Shown one piece after another: positions 27,865-36,579 of a stretch of 60,101 nucleotides of DNA. How positions within the stretch are numbered: position 1 is the first letter of the stretch; each line of letters starts with the position of its first letter. This DNA comes from Ligilactobacillus ceti DSM 22408 (GTDB taxonomy: Bacteria; Bacillota; Bacilli; Lactobacillales; Lactobacillaceae): contig NZ_AUHP01000015.1 in assembly GCF_000423245.1 (NCBI RefSeq), positions 1 to 60,101 of the forward strand. The letters run 5' to 3'. The translations under genes were made by a program, and so were the position numbers. The notes under the pieces are model-generated. The model saw only the letters and a list, made by a program, of their open reading frames with translations, was not told the DNA's origin and made no database searches.

Positions 27865-27942
27865 AACATATCACTCCTAAGTCGCTTTTTATCTATCTAC
27901 TTAAATGATAGCCTTTACTTTTTAAAACTGCAAGTATTTCCC

Positions 27943-28854
27943 TTAATTGAGAGTCATATATGTTAAAACTAACGATACAACAATAATAAAAATACATGGT
28001 AAATTTAAAAAAGCTTTCTTTAAGTAACCTTTAGGGATTCTGTTGGCATGTAACCAAGCTTTGATTTTGTCATAATTAACAACAAAATATCGAATAGCAT
28101 AAAAACAAGCAAAAATTTGTAAAACTACCAAACTAAATTGAATCCAATTATTGTTCAATAACTGTACCAACTCACCAATCACACCATTATTAAACATATG
28201 AAAAAGGACTGCCCATTTAAACCCATAATTATAAGCAATATACGCTAAAAGAAGTCCCATTAAAAACGCAAACGGAATTTGCACTACATTCATATGATAA
28301 ATTCCAAATAAAAATGCTGATACAACTGCGGCTAACTTGAGATTATACTTTTCTAAATTTCGGAAAACATAGCCCCGAAAGACTAATTCTTCTAATAAAG
28401 GTGCAATCACAATAGCGTAAATCATTAAAGTAAATGTTTTATCACCTGCACTCGCACTTTTAACTTGACCTAAAATCGATATTCCAAATAACTGCATGAC
28501 ATAATTTAAAATCATCGTATAAAAACCGGTAAAAAATTGAATCGCTAAAGTAAATAACGCAAACTTCGCAAACGATTCGATGTTCATCTTTTGCTTACCA
28601 GTTTTAAAATAACTTTTCCACTGTAATGGTGTCGATGAACTATAAATAACTAATCCACCTAAAAAACAACTAATAAAATAAGGCAGACCATCTAAACTTC
28701 CATTCCCTAAATGTAATGAACGTAGCCCCCACATGGCCAAGCCGGTCACACCTTGAAATACAAACATATATATAACAGTAATCCACATAATCTTATTAAT
28801 ATGTTTTTGATAACTTTTTTCTGGATTTAATTCATAATCTTTAACTGTCTTCAC
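27943..28854 (-). CDS. CPBP family intramembrane glutamic endopeptidase
   Basis: A 303-residue membrane protein of the CPBP (Abi, CAAX-like) protease family with about eight helices. The three catalytic motifs are in order: LLEELVFRGYVFR (EExxxR) near residue 155, FLFGIYHMN (FxxxH) near residue 185, and FHMFNN (HxxxN) near residue 217. In lactic acid bacteria such proteins often give bacteriocin self-immunity or process peptides, but no bacteriocin gene is adjacent. The start is uncertain: the GTG at 28854 sits right against AAGAAG, and the next Met is 23 codons further in. Confidence 0.85.
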   Translation of the reverse strand: MKTVKDYELNPEKSYQKHINKIMWITVIYMFVFQGVTGLAMWGLRSLHLGNGSLDGLPYFISCFLGGLVIYSSSTPLQWKSYFKTGKQKMNIESFAKFALFTLAIQFFTGFYTMILNYVMQLFGISILGQVKSASAGDKTFTLMIYAIVIAPLLEELVFRGYVFRNLEKYNLKLAAVVSAFLFGIYHMNVVQIPFAFLMGLLLAYIAYNYGFKWAVLFHMFNNGVIGELVQLLNNNWIQFSLVVLQIFACFYAIRYFVVNYDKIKAWLHANRIPKGYLKKAFLNLPCIFIIVVSLVLTYMTLN

Positions 28855-28893
28855 CTTCTTAAAAATTTATTGATTTACTATTTCATTCTAACA

Positions 28894-28926
28894 TAAAAAA
28901 ACCTCTTCAAAAATTGAAGAGGTTTT
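28894..28926 (-). terminator. terminator of the deoxynucleoside kinase gene
   Basis: AAAACCTCTTCAA pairs with TTGAAGAGGTTTT around a 3-base loop, with an A run to the left giving U on the minus strand. Confidence 0.85.
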
Positions 28927-28932
28927 AACTTT

Positions 28933-29673
28933 TTATTCAGCTAAATATGCTTGATGTTGTTGTTTTAATGTATTTAATTGTTCTAAAGAAATATTACCTA
29001 ATTCATATAACTTAGTTTCAATTTCTTCTAAAACAGCTACCCGATCAGCTTTGTTACTCATGAAATCATAACGATCTCCATCAATAACTAATAATGGTGA
29101 AGCATCATATTCGCCAAGCCATGAATCATAATGACCCAATAAACGTTGATAATAATCTTCTAATGTTGGATCCTTTTCAACTTGTTCATAATCACGACCG
29201 CGTTTCGCAATCCGTGACAACATTGTTTCATAAGAAACCTTGATCATAATCATTAAGTCGGGTGATTTTTTATGTGCTGCTAAAGGAAGTTCTTCCATCA
29301 TGTTAGCTAACAAGCTCTTATAAATATCATATTCAACTTGTGTCGCATTACCCATTTCGGTATTCATGCGCATAAAAATTTCATCTTCATAAATAGAACG
29401 GTCTAAAATATTATTATCATCAACCATTGCTTGTTTGATCATCGCAAAACGACGATTCAAAAAGTATGTTTGTAATAAATAAGCGTATGGATTAGTAGCA
29501 TCCTGATCGCCGGCTGCTCTTCTTTTGGCAGCCATTTCATTCCCCTGATAAAAAAGTGGGAGAACTGGATTGTCCTTAACTGGTTCGTAGTATGCGTTTG
29601 TATCGAGTTCTTCAGCTAAAATTTTTGTTAAGCTAGATTTTCCAGAACCGATAATTCCTGATAGTGTAATCAA
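28933..29673 (-). CDS. deoxynucleoside kinase
   Basis: Phosphorylates salvaged deoxynucleosides (deoxyadenosine/deoxyguanosine or deoxycytidine) with ATP. The product is about 246 residues. The P-loop is SGIIGSGKSS at residues 5-14; LLQTYFLNRRFAMIKQA and the DRSIYEDEIF motif (near residue 91) are typical of the lactobacillary dAK/dGK group. No ATG precedes the P-loop. Translation must begin at TTG (29673) or at the ATT three bases before it (29676); AAAGGA is 10 bases before the ATT and 13 before the TTG. It is divergent from the deoxyribosyltransferase gene, a matching deoxynucleoside salvage enzyme. Confidence 0.88.
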   Translation of the reverse strand: MITLSGIIGSGKSSLTKILAEELDTNAYYEPVKDNPVLPLFYQGNEMAAKRRAAGDQDATNPYAYLLQTYFLNRRFAMIKQAMVDDNNILDRSIYEDEIFMRMNTEMGNATQVEYDIYKSLLANMMEELPLAAHKKSPDLMIMIKVSYETMLSRIAKRGRDYEQVEKDPTLEDYYQRLLGHYDSWLGEYDASPLLVIDGDRYDFMSNKADRVAVLEEIETKLYELGNISLEQLNTLKQQHQAYLAE

Positions 29674-29835
29674 AATGGTAGAAGCATCCTTTCACTATAA
29701 TTTAGGCTGACGCCTGAGTTATCTTTATTCTTATTAATCTTTCAAGTTTTGTAATTGCTACTTTAAAGATTTTTTAAGTTACTTGATTAATGATACTCGT
29801 CTTTGACAAAAAAATAAAGAATTATTTCAAATATC

Positions 29836-29864
29836 TTGTATGTTAATCATGATTGATATACTAT
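29836..29864 (+). promoter_or_regulatory. promoter and palindrome of the deoxyribosyltransferase gene
   Basis: TTGTAT at 29836-29841 is followed by TACTAT at 29859-29864 (17 bp). The -10 lies inside the perfect palindrome ACTATATATAGT (29860-29871), itself flanked by GATT/AATC. The palindrome could be an operator shared by the divergent kinase gene. Confidence 0.45.
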
Positions 29865-29895
29865 ATATAGTAATCAAACTCAAAGGAGCTTTCAC

Positions 29896-30372
29896 ATGAA
29901 TAAAGTTTATCTCGCTGGGCCTTTCTTTAGCGATCAACAAAGAGAAAGAACAAAAGCTGTTAAAGAAGCCCTACTTAAAAACCCTACAATTAATTCAAAT
30001 GGCATTTTCGTACCTGAAGAACACCCTTACGCTGATGAAGAATTTGGTAGTTTACCTTGGCAAGTGGATGTCTTCAAATTAGATGTTAACCATATTTACC
30101 AAGCTGATATTATGGTAGCTATTGCTGATTACAAAATGGAAGAATCTAAACATAACGAAATGGATTCTGGTACAGCATTTGAAGTCGGGTTAGCTTATGG
30201 CTGCAACACACCTGTAGCAGTTGTTCAATTTGACCCTGAAAAAGAATTAAACCTCATGATTTCTCAAGGTTTAACAGCTTATTTCGACGCTAGCAAAGAT
30301 GGCTTAGAACAATTAGCAACATATGATTTCAATACTTTAATGCCAAAAAGAGCTGATCGTCCCGTTATTTAA
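29896..30372 (+). CDS. nucleoside 2-deoxyribosyltransferase
   Basis: Moves the 2-deoxyribose of a deoxynucleoside to another free base. The 158-residue size is standard for the family. VYLAGPFFSDQQRER opens the fold. The catalytic nucleophile Glu lies in MDSGTAFEVGLAYG near residue 97, and DVFKLDVNHIYQADIMVAI carries further active-site residues. Type I (purine only) versus type II (any base) cannot be settled by eye. Paired with the divergent deoxynucleoside kinase it forms a deoxynucleoside salvage module. ATG with AAAGGAG upstream. Confidence 0.93.
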   Translation: MNKVYLAGPFFSDQQRERTKAVKEALLKNPTINSNGIFVPEEHPYADEEFGSLPWQVDVFKLDVNHIYQADIMVAIADYKMEESKHNEMDSGTAFEVGLAYGCNTPVAVVQFDPEKELNLMISQGLTAYFDASKDGLEQLATYDFNTLMPKRADRPVI

Positions 30373-30383
30373 AACAAAATCTC

Positions 30384-30422
30384 ATAACCAACTTCACAAC
30401 ACTTGTGAAGTTGGTTTTTTTA
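30384..30422 (+). terminator. terminator of the deoxyribosyltransferase gene
   Basis: AACCAACTTCAC (30386-30397) pairs with GTGAAGTTGGTT (30405-30416), followed by TTTTT. Confidence 0.92.
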
Positions 30423-30519
30423 ATAGTTTTTTACTATATATTAGTAGCTTTTTTGTTTTGATGAGTATATTCTATGCTATGTAATTTATCTTATACTCTA
30501 AAAGGGGGGGAGCTTTCCT

Positions 30520-31248
30520 ATGAAAACTCTAAAAAAATTAACACATCCAACTAAAGTCACTAAAAAGAAAAAACAAAATCAATTGGATTTAGATACCCCA
30601 ATCGAAAATACCAATAACACGTTAGAACAAAAAGAAACTTTCGGGCAACAAGTCGCCGATCATGTGGCAAAATTTGGCGGGAGTTGGGCTTTTATTATTA
30701 TTTTCTGTGTTGTTTTAATTTTATGGATGACGGTCAATGTTGTTCATCTCTTTGGCATTAATTTCGATCCTTACCCTTTTATTTTACTGAATCTCTTTTT
30801 AAGTTGTGTGGCCGCTGTGCAAGCTCCGATTATTATGATGAGCCAAAATCGCCAAGCCGAACGTGATCGGATTGACGCCGAAAATGATTACGCAATTAAC
30901 GTCCGGGCAGAAAAAAGAATTAAAAAACTCCAAAGAAAAATCGATAGTGCCAGCCGCTATCAATGGGCAACTATTATTGAAAACCAACAAACTGAAATTG
31001 ATCTGTTAACTAATCTACTCGCTAAAAAAGAAGCACAAGAACAACAAATCCATATTTCAATTACTGACGATCCTACCCAAAATATCGTCGCAATTAACGG
31101 CCTTTCACTTAACACCAAAGAAAAGCCTCTCACGATTCAAGAAATTAAAATTATTGCTCAAAATAATACCGACACTATTAAAATCGATTATCTTCAAGTC
31201 GAAGATGGTTCTTACCAAACAAAATTAACCCGCAAACAAAGCGAATAA
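30520..31248 (+). CDS. DUF1003 domain membrane protein
   Basis: A 242-residue protein. The basic N-terminus (KKLTHPTKVTKKKKQNQ) and an acidic linker lead into the DUF1003 core. The core has two membrane helices near residues 60-105 separated by the family motif FDPYPFILLNLFLSCVAAVQ, then APIIMMSQNRQAERDR and a long coiled coil (about 115-165). The C-terminal domain is beta-rich and not recognised. The function of DUF1003 is unknown. The ribosome site AAAGGGGGGGAG is unusually G-rich. It has its own terminator and is monocistronic. Confidence 0.85.
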   Translation: MKTLKKLTHPTKVTKKKKQNQLDLDTPIENTNNTLEQKETFGQQVADHVAKFGGSWAFIIIFCVVLILWMTVNVVHLFGINFDPYPFILLNLFLSCVAAVQAPIIMMSQNRQAERDRIDAENDYAINVRAEKRIKKLQRKIDSASRYQWATIIENQQTEIDLLTNLLAKKEAQEQQIHISITDDPTQNIVAINGLSLNTKEKPLTIQEIKIIAQNNTDTIKIDYLQVEDGSYQTKLTRKQSE

Positions 31249-31254
31249 AACACC

Positions 31255-31287
31255 AAGTTGCTTACTTTTTGTTAAGCAACTTTTTTA
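31255..31287 (+). terminator. terminator of the DUF1003 gene
   Basis: AAGTTGCTTA pairs with TTAAGCAACTT, followed by TTTTT. Confidence 0.88.
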
Positions 31288-31346
31288 TTACTCTGAAAGC
31301 ATTTCCGTTCTTTAATTTACTGAACTTATTAACCCGTGAATATAAC

Positions 31347-31375
31347 TTGTATTTTCACATTTAGAATAATATACT
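31347..31375 (+). promoter_or_regulatory. kup promoter
   Basis: TTGTAT at 31347-31352, a 17-bp spacer, and TATACT at 31370-31375. The leader of about 57 nt holds a small inverted repeat AATAGT/ACTATT but no recognisable c-di-AMP riboswitch. Confidence 0.6.
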
Positions 31376-31438
31376 TGAAATTGAATAGTCTTAACTATTA
31401 CTTAACATTTCAAATACTAATTGGAGGGTATCTAATAT

Positions 31439-33496
31439 ATGGATGCTAAAGCTCTCAAAAGAATTTCTTTTGCGGGGATGCTTGTCAGTTTAGGTATTGT
31501 TTATGGCGATATCGGGACATCACCCCTTTATACAATGAATGCCATTATTAACTATGCAGGTGGCTTACAAAACACAACACCTGAATATGTAATTGGCTCA
31601 ATTTCTTTGATTTTCTGGACTTTAATGCTCGTAACAACGATTAAATACGTCATTATTGCCATGCAAGCCGATAACCACAATGAAGGTGGGATTTTCGCGC
31701 TGTATGCTTTAGTCCGACATCGTGCTAAATGGCTTGTAATTCCAGCCTTAATTGGTGGGGCTGCACTTTTAGCTGATGGTACATTAACACCTGCCGTAAC
31801 GGTTACTTCGGCGATTGAAGGTTTGAAAGGTCAACAGTTTGGTCCTTTCTCATTTAGTCACAACCAAGGTACCGTCCTTATCATTGTTACCATTATCTTA
31901 TTAATCTTATTTATGGTTCAAAGATTCGGGACAGGGGTCATCGGACGCTCATTTGGTCCAATTATGATTTTATGGTTTGGTTTCTTAGCAGTTGGTGGGA
32001 TTATTAATATTTCTGCCTATCCACAAGTTTTCTCAGCATTATTACCACACCATGCAATTATGTTACTTGTGAGTCCATACAATAAAGCTGGTATTTTTAT
32101 TTTAGGTGGGGTTTTCCTTGCGACAACCGGTGCCGAAGCTCTTTATTCTGATATGGGTCACGTTGGTAAAAAGAATATCTATGCTACATGGCCATTTGTC
32201 TATGCCGCATTAATCTTAAACTACTTAGGTCAAGGTGCTTGGATGATTACCCATGCCCACGATGCACAATTCGCATCATCTCAAGGTGTTAATCCTTTCT
32301 ATTCCATGTTACCTGACGCTTGGCGTTTACCAGCCATTGCGATTGCAGCTATGGCAGCCATTATTGCTTCTCAAGCTTTAATTACAGGTTCATATACTTT
32401 AGTTAGTGAAGCGATTGGTTTGAAATTCTTACCAAAAATGGTTATTAAACACCCAAGTAATGTTAAAAATCAAATTTATATCGGAACTGTTAACTGGCTC
32501 TTATGTATTATTACATTAGGTGTAGTTTGGTTCTTTAGAAGTTCTGAACATATGGAAGCAGCCTACGGGTTAGCTATTACTATTACTATGTTAATGACAA
32601 CACTCTTGTTATTCGAATATATCGCCATGAAACTCAACCGAGTTGTGGCCTTTATTATCGCAGCCTTCTTCTTCATGATTGAATCAGTATTCTTCCTTGC
32701 AAGTATCGCTAAATTCGTTCATGGTGGTTATGTAACATGTTTAATCTTATTTGTAATTTTAGCCGTAATGTACATTTGGTACTTCGGTAATAAACGCCGG
32801 GAATCATATGAAGGTGACAGTGAATATGTATCATTACTTGATTATTGCGATCAATTAGAAGCTTTAAGTCAAGATGAAACTATTCCACTTTACTCAACAA
32901 ACGTTGTTTATATGACTAAAATCAAAAATGATTATGAAATCAAACGAAATACTATGTACTCCATTTTAGATAAAGGTCCTAAACGGGCTAAAGTCTACTG
33001 GTTCGTAACTGTTAATGAAACAGATGAACCATTTGAAAGTACGTATACAGTTGATATGATGGGTACAAACAACATTGTCAATGTTCAACTTTACTTAGGT
33101 TTCAGAAGAACTCAAAGCGTTAGTGTTTACCTCCATCAAATCATTGATCAATTAACAAGCCAAGGTATTTTGGAACCTCAAAATCCTAAATACTCAACTA
33201 TGAAGAACAGAAAAGTTGGTGGCTTCAAGTTCATCATTATCACAGAAGAACCAGCTGACTTATCTAACAGTCCAATTAAGACTGCTGATCGTCGCTTAAT
33301 TGCATCACGGATCTTCTTACAAAATATCACTGCTTCGCCAGTTGATTGGTTTGGTCTTGAATTTAGTAATGTAGTCGAAGAAACTTCTCCATTATTTATT
33401 GCTTTACACAAAGATACGTATCTTGTTCAAAGAAAGATTTATCATACAACAAGAGCTTCTCGTAAAGAAAAAGACGACAACTTAAAAAATCAATAA
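31439..33496 (+). CDS. kup: KUP family potassium transporter
   Basis: A 685-residue proton-coupled potassium importer. The opening GMLVSLGIVYGDIGTSPLY is the KUP signature, followed by about 12 membrane helices (to about residue 455) with GGIFALYALVRH and ALIGGAALLADGTLTPAVTV. A cytoplasmic C-terminal domain of about 220 residues follows. ATG start with GGAGGG upstream. In Lactobacillales, Kup proteins are often controlled by c-di-AMP binding to the C-terminal domain; whether that holds here is inference. Monocistronic with a strong terminator. Confidence 0.95.
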   Translation: MDAKALKRISFAGMLVSLGIVYGDIGTSPLYTMNAIINYAGGLQNTTPEYVIGSISLIFWTLMLVTTIKYVIIAMQADNHNEGGIFALYALVRHRAKWLVIPALIGGAALLADGTLTPAVTVTSAIEGLKGQQFGPFSFSHNQGTVLIIVTIILLILFMVQRFGTGVIGRSFGPIMILWFGFLAVGGIINISAYPQVFSALLPHHAIMLLVSPYNKAGIFILGGVFLATTGAEALYSDMGHVGKKNIYATWPFVYAALILNYLGQGAWMITHAHDAQFASSQGVNPFYSMLPDAWRLPAIAIAAMAAIIASQALITGSYTLVSEAIGLKFLPKMVIKHPSNVKNQIYIGTVNWLLCIITLGVVWFFRSSEHMEAAYGLAITITMLMTTLLLFEYIAMKLNRVVAFIIAAFFFMIESVFFLASIAKFVHGGYVTCLILFVILAVMYIWYFGNKRRESYEGDSEYVSLLDYCDQLEALSQDETIPLYSTNVVYMTKIKNDYEIKRNTMYSILDKGPKRAKVYWFVTVNETDEPFESTYTVDMMGTNNIVNVQLYLGFRRTQSVSVYLHQIIDQLTSQGILEPQNPKYSTMKNRKVGGFKFIIITEEPADLSNSPIKTADRRLIASRIFLQNITASPVDWFGLEFSNVVEETSPLFIALHKDTYLVQRKIYHTTRASRKEKDDNLKNQ

Positions 33497-33502
33497 AACA
33501 TT

Positions 33503-33540
33503 AAAGCCGATTAGTTATTAATAACTAATCGGCTTTTTTT
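33503..33540 (+). terminator. terminator of kup
   Basis: AAAGCCGATTAGTTATT pairs with AATAACTAATCGGCTTT around a minimal loop, followed by T. It lies seven bases after the stop. Confidence 0.92.
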
Positions 33541-33552
33541 AATAACTAAAAC

Positions 33553-33590
33553 AAAAAAGAGTTGCTAGTAAAACTAGCAACTCTTTTATT
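33553..33590 (-). terminator. terminator of the segregation cluster
   Basis: AAAAGAGTTGCTAGT pairs with ACTAGCAACTCTTTT around a 3-base loop, with an A run on the left. It ends the minus-strand rsmG-to-DUF1129 run. Confidence 0.9.
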
Positions 33591-33597
33591 TTATGAT

Positions 33598-34320
33598 TTA
33601 AAGTGGAAAACGTTTGAACCCTAAACGATCTTTCAAGTAGTAACGAACACCGAATAAAGCAATACCTAATACAAGGTAAACATAGTGATTCAAGACAATG
33701 TTAATTGAATCAGGAATATATGAAATCAAGCCAAATGTTAATAACCAAGCAGCAACGATTTCAATCATTGTAATTACAATCCGAACCCAATCTTTTTTAC
33801 GTTTTGCAGATACTTTATAGAAGTATGCTAAACTAAGACCCGTCACAACTGCAACTAAGACTAATGTAACAATCCCACCACTAGCAGCTTGTCCTAAATC
33901 AAAGAATCCTAAAATACCATACATAACACTAAATAAAATCATCATCATTAAAAAGTTATCTAATGCTACTACCCAAAAACTTTGGCTCTGTTTTTCTTTT
34001 TCAATTTTAGGACCGTTTTGAATCATTTCAATTCTTTCTTTAACAGTTCCGTACAATTTATTAGCTGTAATACCTTGCTTTTGTTTTTCTTTTAATTCAG
34101 TAACCATTTCTTGGACGATTGCAGCTTTCTTTTCTGGATCATAATTAATTCCATCTAAAGCTTTCATCAAATTATACATGTATTCTTCATTCCGTTTTGT
34201 TAAACCATCTAAATGACTCACACGTTCCATGGCACTTTCTTTTTTAGCTACAGAGCGTAATTCTTTTTGTTTCACTGCAGCTTGTTTATTTTTCTCTCTT
34301 AATGTTTGTTCTTCTGACAC
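33598..34320 (-). CDS. DUF1129 family membrane protein
   Basis: A 240-residue protein. Residues 1-110 are charged and helical, with SHLDGLTKRNEEYMYNLMKA as the family opening. Residues about 125-240 hold four membrane helices. DUF1129 proteins almost always follow ychF near the origin in Lactobacillales; their role is unknown. It starts 30 bp after ychF on the same transcript and is the last gene of the cluster. Confidence 0.85.
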   Translation of the reverse strand: MSEEQTLREKNKQAAVKQKELRSVAKKESAMERVSHLDGLTKRNEEYMYNLMKALDGINYDPEKKAAIVQEMVTELKEKQKQGITANKLYGTVKERIEMIQNGPKIEKEKQSQSFWVVALDNFLMMMILFSVMYGILGFFDLGQAASGGIVTLVLVAVVTGLSLAYFYKVSAKRKKDWVRIVITMIEIVAAWLLTFGLISYIPDSINIVLNHYVYLVLGIALFGVRYYLKDRLGFKRFPL

Positions 34321-34350
34321 AATCTTAACCCCTATCTACTTGACCTTGAA

Positions 34351-35451
34351 TTATACGTTGAATAAGAATTCCATAATGTCGCCATCTTGGACAACATATT
34401 CTTTCCCTTCAGAACGTAAACGACCAGCTTCTTTCACTGCTTGCATACTACCATACTGATCTAAATCTTCATAGGAAACAGTCTCTGCACGAATAAAACC
34501 ACGTTCAAAGTCAGAGTGAATAACACCTGCTGTTTGTGGTGCTTTCATACCAGCTTTAAATGTCCAAGCCCGTGTTTCTTTTTCACCAGCTGTGAAGAAT
34601 GTTGCTAAACCTAATAATTTATAAGATGCACGAATTAATCGGTCTAAACCTGATTCTGTGACACCAGCAGCTTCTAAGAATTCTTGCTTATCTTCTTCAT
34701 CTAAAGTTGCAATTTCTTCTTCCATACGCGCAGATACAGCTAAAGCTTCACTACCTTCTGCATTAGCATGTTCTTTAATTTGATTGAAATATTCACAAGC
34801 TGTTGGATCAGCCATATCTTCTTCAGCAATATTAGCTACATATAACATTGGTTTAGCTGTTAATAAGAACATACCTTTAACAATTTTTTGTTCTGCTTCG
34901 TTAAATTCTAACATCCGCACAGGTTTTTCATCTTCTAAAACTGGTTTAATTTTTTCTAAAACAGCTAATTCAGCTAAAGCATCTTTATCTTTATTACGTG
35001 CTAATTTTTGCACACGTGCATAACGTTTATTAACTGATTCTAAATCAGCTAAAATCAATTCCAAGTTAATTGTAGCCATATCATCTAAAGGATCAACTTT
35101 ATTAGAAACGTGTGTAATATTTTCATCATCAAAAGCACGGACCACATGCACAATCGCATCTACTTGACGAATATTAGCTAAGAATTTATTCCCTAAACCT
35201 TCACCTTTGCTGGCACCTTTTACGATTCCGGCAATATCTGTAAATTCAAATGTTGTAGGAATAATTTTTTTAGTTGTTACAATTTCTGAAATACGTTGCA
35301 AACGTGCATCAGGAACTTCAACCATCCCAACGTTTGGATCGATTGTCGCAAATGGATAGTTTGCCATTTCCGCTCCTGCTTTTGTAATTGCGTTAAATAA
35401 TGTTGATTTACCAACGTTTGGTAAACCAACAATACCTGCTGTTAATGCCAT
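34351..35451 (-). CDS. ychF: redox-regulated ATPase YchF
   Basis: A 366-residue Obg-family P-loop protein that hydrolyses ATP rather than GTP and associates with ribosomes. G1 is GLPNVGKST at residues 8-16. The switch region DIAGIVKGASKGEGLGNKFL is near residue 70. The NKxD specificity site is replaced by the NxxE-type found in YchF, which explains ATP use. A coiled coil lies in the middle, and a TGS domain covers about 280-366 (RAWTFKAGMKAPQTAGVIH). It is in the usual place, after parB and DUF951. Confidence 0.96.
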   Translation of the reverse strand: MALTAGIVGLPNVGKSTLFNAITKAGAEMANYPFATIDPNVGMVEVPDARLQRISEIVTTKKIIPTTFEFTDIAGIVKGASKGEGLGNKFLANIRQVDAIVHVVRAFDDENITHVSNKVDPLDDMATINLELILADLESVNKRYARVQKLARNKDKDALAELAVLEKIKPVLEDEKPVRMLEFNEAEQKIVKGMFLLTAKPMLYVANIAEEDMADPTACEYFNQIKEHANAEGSEALAVSARMEEEIATLDEEDKQEFLEAAGVTESGLDRLIRASYKLLGLATFFTAGEKETRAWTFKAGMKAPQTAGVIHSDFERGFIRAETVSYEDLDQYGSMQAVKEAGRLRSEGKEYVVQDGDIMEFLFNV

Positions 35452-35474
35452 CTGTATAATTCCTCTTTCTGTGT

Positions 35475-35687
35475 TTAGTTTTTGTCGTGTTGTTCTTGCT
35501 TTGCATGTTCAATAACTTTGACTAATTTCTTATCGAAATCACGTCTTTTCAACATTACAATATGTGAACATTCACAACATTTAATTTTAATATCCATCCC
35601 CATGCGAATAATTTCCCAACGATTGGTTCCACAAGCATGAGGTTTTTTCATTTCAACAATATCATTTAAGTCGTACATTGTCATCAT
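35475..35687 (-). CDS. DUF951 family protein
   Basis: A small conserved protein of 68-70 residues found beside parB and ychF throughout Firmicutes. MYDLNDIVEMKKPHACGTNRWEI, cut here to its essentials, is the family opening. Four cysteines, one in HACG and CCECSH further on, suggest a zinc ribbon. The function is unknown; nucleic-acid binding is often supposed. Three in-frame ATG codons compete (35687, 35684, 35678); AAGGAG is best spaced for the second. It starts 10 bp after parB. Confidence 0.88.
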   Translation of the reverse strand: MMTMYDLNDIVEMKKPHACGTNRWEIIRMGMDIKIKCCECSHIVMLKRRDFDKKLVKVIEHAKQEQHDKN

Positions 35688-35697
35688 TTCTCCTTAT

Positions 35698-36579
35698 TTA
35701 ATCTAAATTTATTTCCAAAATTTCTAAAATTCGATTAAAGTCAGCAGTTGATAAATAATCAATTTCAATTTTACCTTTACCAGTTTTCGCATTAGCTTTC
35801 ACTGCAACTTTTGTCCCAAACTTTTCTGATAAAATTTTTTCACTTTGGCGATAATAAGGATTTTGTGTTGTTTTCTTTTTCTTCTTAGTTGGCGCTACAT
35901 CACCATTTAATTTTTGCACTAATTGTTCTAAATTACGAACTGTTAAATTTTCGGCAACTGTTTTTTCTGCTAAAGGAATAATCTTGCTCTTATCTTTTAA
36001 AGCTAACAATGTTCTCGCTTGACCCATTGATAACTTTTCACTTTGCAACATTTGTTTTACAGCTGTTGGTAAACTTAATAAACGTAAATAATTAGCAATA
36101 TATGGACGTGATTTACCTAAGCGTTGTGAAACTTCTGCTTGTGTTAAATGTAAGTTTTCCATCAAACTATTGTAAGCTTGAGCTTCTTCTAACGGTGTTA
36201 AATCTTCCCTTTGTAAATTTTCTAAAATAGCAATTTCCATCATGCTTTCTTCATCAAATTCACGGACAATCGCTGGAATTTGTGTCTTACCAGCTAATTT
36301 AGAAGCACGAAAACGTCTTTCACCAGCAATTAATTCATAACCTTTAATGCTTGATTGCCGGACAATAATCGGTTGAAATACACCTTGTTTTTCAATTGAA
36401 GCGGCTAATTCAGCTAAAGCTTCGGGAGAAAATGTTTTTCGTGGTTGATATGGATTTGGGCGAATGTCAGCTAATGCTAATTCCACGACAACTTCATTAT
36501 CTGAAACTTCTTCATTTAACATTTCCCCTGGGAAAAAAGCATCCAATCCACGACCTAAAGCGTCTTTTTTCTTATTCAT
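35698..36579 (-). CDS. parB: chromosome partitioning protein ParB/Spo0J
   Basis: CTP-dependent sliding clamp that loads at parS and recruits SMC and ParA near the origin. The 293-residue protein has the CTP-binding motifs NPYQPRK (near residue 41) and GERRFRASKLAG (near residue 89). The parS-binding helix-turn-helix is LTQAEVSQRLGKSRPYIANY near residue 145, and a C-terminal dimer domain follows after a basic linker (KKKKKTTQ). It overlaps the parA stop by eight bases, so the two are coupled. It is paralogous to the Noc protein encoded two genes upstream. Confidence 0.95.
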   Translation of the reverse strand: MNKKKDALGRGLDAFFPGEMLNEEVSDNEVVVELALADIRPNPYQPRKTFSPEALAELAASIEKQGVFQPIIVRQSSIKGYELIAGERRFRASKLAGKTQIPAIVREFDEESMMEIAILENLQREDLTPLEEAQAYNSLMENLHLTQAEVSQRLGKSRPYIANYLRLLSLPTAVKQMLQSEKLSMGQARTLLALKDKSKIIPLAEKTVAENLTVRNLEQLVQKLNGDVAPTKKKKKTTQNPYYRQSEKILSEKFGTKVAVKANAKTGKGKIEIDYLSTADFNRILEILEINLD

